Source of the DNA: Ignavibacteriales bacterium
GTDB taxonomy: Bacteria; Bacteroidota; Ignavibacteria; UBA10030
Length of the DNA: 6,832 nt
Assembly (NCBI GenBank): GCA_016218005.1
Contig: JACRFF010000325.1
Location: 1-6,832 of the forward strand
Reading direction: 5' to 3'
Translations under genes and position numbers: made by a program
Notes under the pieces: model-generated
Database searches by the model: none
What the model was told of the DNA's origin: nothing
Seen by the model: only the letters and a program-made list of their open reading frames with translations
Shown: piece by piece, positions 6,417 through 6,832 of the stretch
Layout: every line of letters starts with the position of its first letter
How positions within the stretch are numbered: the stretch's first letter is position 1

Positions 6417-6473
6417 CAAAGATAATAACGCAAGGTTACCGTGAGATGAGGGACAGGTTATCGTTTTGTTACC
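6417..6473 (-). promoter_or_regulatory. Second Pho-box-like array with -10 element, facing left
   Basis: Plus-strand units GGTTACC (6434-6440), GATGAGG (6445-6451, weak), GGTTATC (6456-6462) and TGTTACC (6467-6473) lie on an exact 11-base period. The outermost heptamer is identical to the outermost one at 6021-6027. Nine bases beyond the array on the minus strand, the same gap as at the porin promoter, is TATCTTTG (complement of 6417-6424), a perfect Bacteroidota-type TAnnTTTG. Downstream on the plus strand, towards the gene at 6567, no -10 lies at the matching distance. A leftward start near 6412 is therefore the better reading. What it transcribes is unknown. Confidence 0.5.
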
Positions 6474-6566
6474 GACCCTGCCGCCAATCGAGGATGTGCT
6501 GCTTCTAACAGGGTTTACTTTCAATGCGAAGTTCTGTACCGTGTGCAACAACCCAAGGGGGCAGAA

Positions 6567-6832
6567 ATGGAAACCAACTACGCGCGCGCTATTCGCATTA
6601 CGTGGATCATTACCGGCCTTTGTCTGATCGCCTTTCTCACAATGTGGTTGATGTCAAACTTCGGGATCGATTGGAGAAAAGATTGGTTCTTCCTCGTCTT
6701 CTCGATTCCGATGTTTCTCCTCTGCATTATCACGCTGCCCGTGCTCTATCAGTATCGCGGCAAACAGATTTCCGGAATGAAGGATATTGCCGCCGGCAAA
6801 GAATTGGCGCGATGGACGTACGACGAGCAAGC
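6567..6832 (+). CDS. Unrecognised two-helix membrane protein (3' end outside window)
   Basis: The first 88 codons are present and the frame stays open to the window edge. The ATG at 6567 has AAGGGGG ending 5 bases upstream. Two hydrophobic helices are clear (about 11-30 and 41-62), separated by a short polar turn, NFGIDWRKDW. After them comes a charged segment, YRGKQISGMKDIAAGKELARWTYDEQ. The lack of a cleavable signal, and basic residues before helix 1 and after helix 2, suggest an inner-membrane hairpin with both ends in the cytoplasm and a soluble domain beyond the edge. I do not recognise the family. It diverges from the pst operon across 623 bases, and the Pho-box-like array at 6434-6473 is about 95 bases upstream, so phosphate control is possible but unproven. 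Confidence 0.8.
   Translation, partial: METNYARAIRITWIITGLCLIAFLTMWLMSNFGIDWRKDWFFLVFSIPMFLLCIITLPVLYQYRGKQISGMKDIAAGKELARWTYDEQ

Larger units (their letters stand above)
5944..6566. other. Long intergenic region between the porin and the divergent membrane-protein gene
   Basis: No convincing gene lies in these 623 bases. The contents, left to right, are the porin ribosome site and promoter (5944-6027), an unremarkable stretch (6028-6114), a 26-bp tandem repeat (6115-6203), a perfect hairpin (6251-6271), dispersed palindromes (6299-6390), a second Pho-box-like array with a -10 element (6417-6473), and the upstream region of the plus-strand gene (6474-6566). The open frames through it (5984-6235 plus, 6164-6346 and 6255-6551 minus) cross repeats, have skewed composition and lack ribosome sites, so I do not call them. 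Confidence 0.7.

Overview
This window holds a complete phosphate-uptake locus on the minus strand, read right to left: outer-membrane porin, pstS, pstC, pstA, pstB, phoU (5943 down to 304). At the right edge, a divergent plus-strand gene for an unrecognised two-helix membrane protein starts and runs off the end. The porin and the secretory signal peptides mean a Gram-negative bacterium. The promoter -10 elements fit the Bacteroidota-type TAnnTTTG motif, and the flanks carry many dispersed palindromes. Together these suggest, with low confidence, the Bacteroidota/Chlorobiota/Ignavibacteriota group. There is no 16S or other marker to settle it.

Layout: 1-303 is non-coding and full of nested inverted repeats. 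304-996 is phoU, 1024-1845 pstB, 1856-2692 pstA, 2706-3638 pstC. 3639-3760 is a non-coding gap with an intrinsic terminator/attenuator hairpin. 3761-4789 is pstS and 4825-5943 the porin. 5944-6566 is a 623-base non-coding region. It holds the operon promoter with an 11-bp-phased Pho-box-like array, a 26-bp tandem repeat, several palindromes, and a second, similarly built array and promoter. 6567-6832 is the partial plus-strand gene.

How the genes work together: the porin lets anions cross the outer membrane and PstS captures phosphate in the periplasm. PstC and PstA form the inner-membrane channel and PstB powers it with ATP. PhoU links transport to the phosphate-sensing kinase, which is not in this window. 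A hairpin with a U-tract after pstS probably lowers expression of the channel and ATPase genes relative to the porin and binding protein.

The most interesting signal is regulatory. Two sites on the same strand, 446 bp apart, each have four heptamers at exact 11-bp spacing, ending exactly 9 bp from a -10 element. One drives the porin-pst operon. The other points into repeat-rich DNA with no convincing gene, so it may drive an unannotated phosphate-responsive transcript or an extra long leader for the operon.
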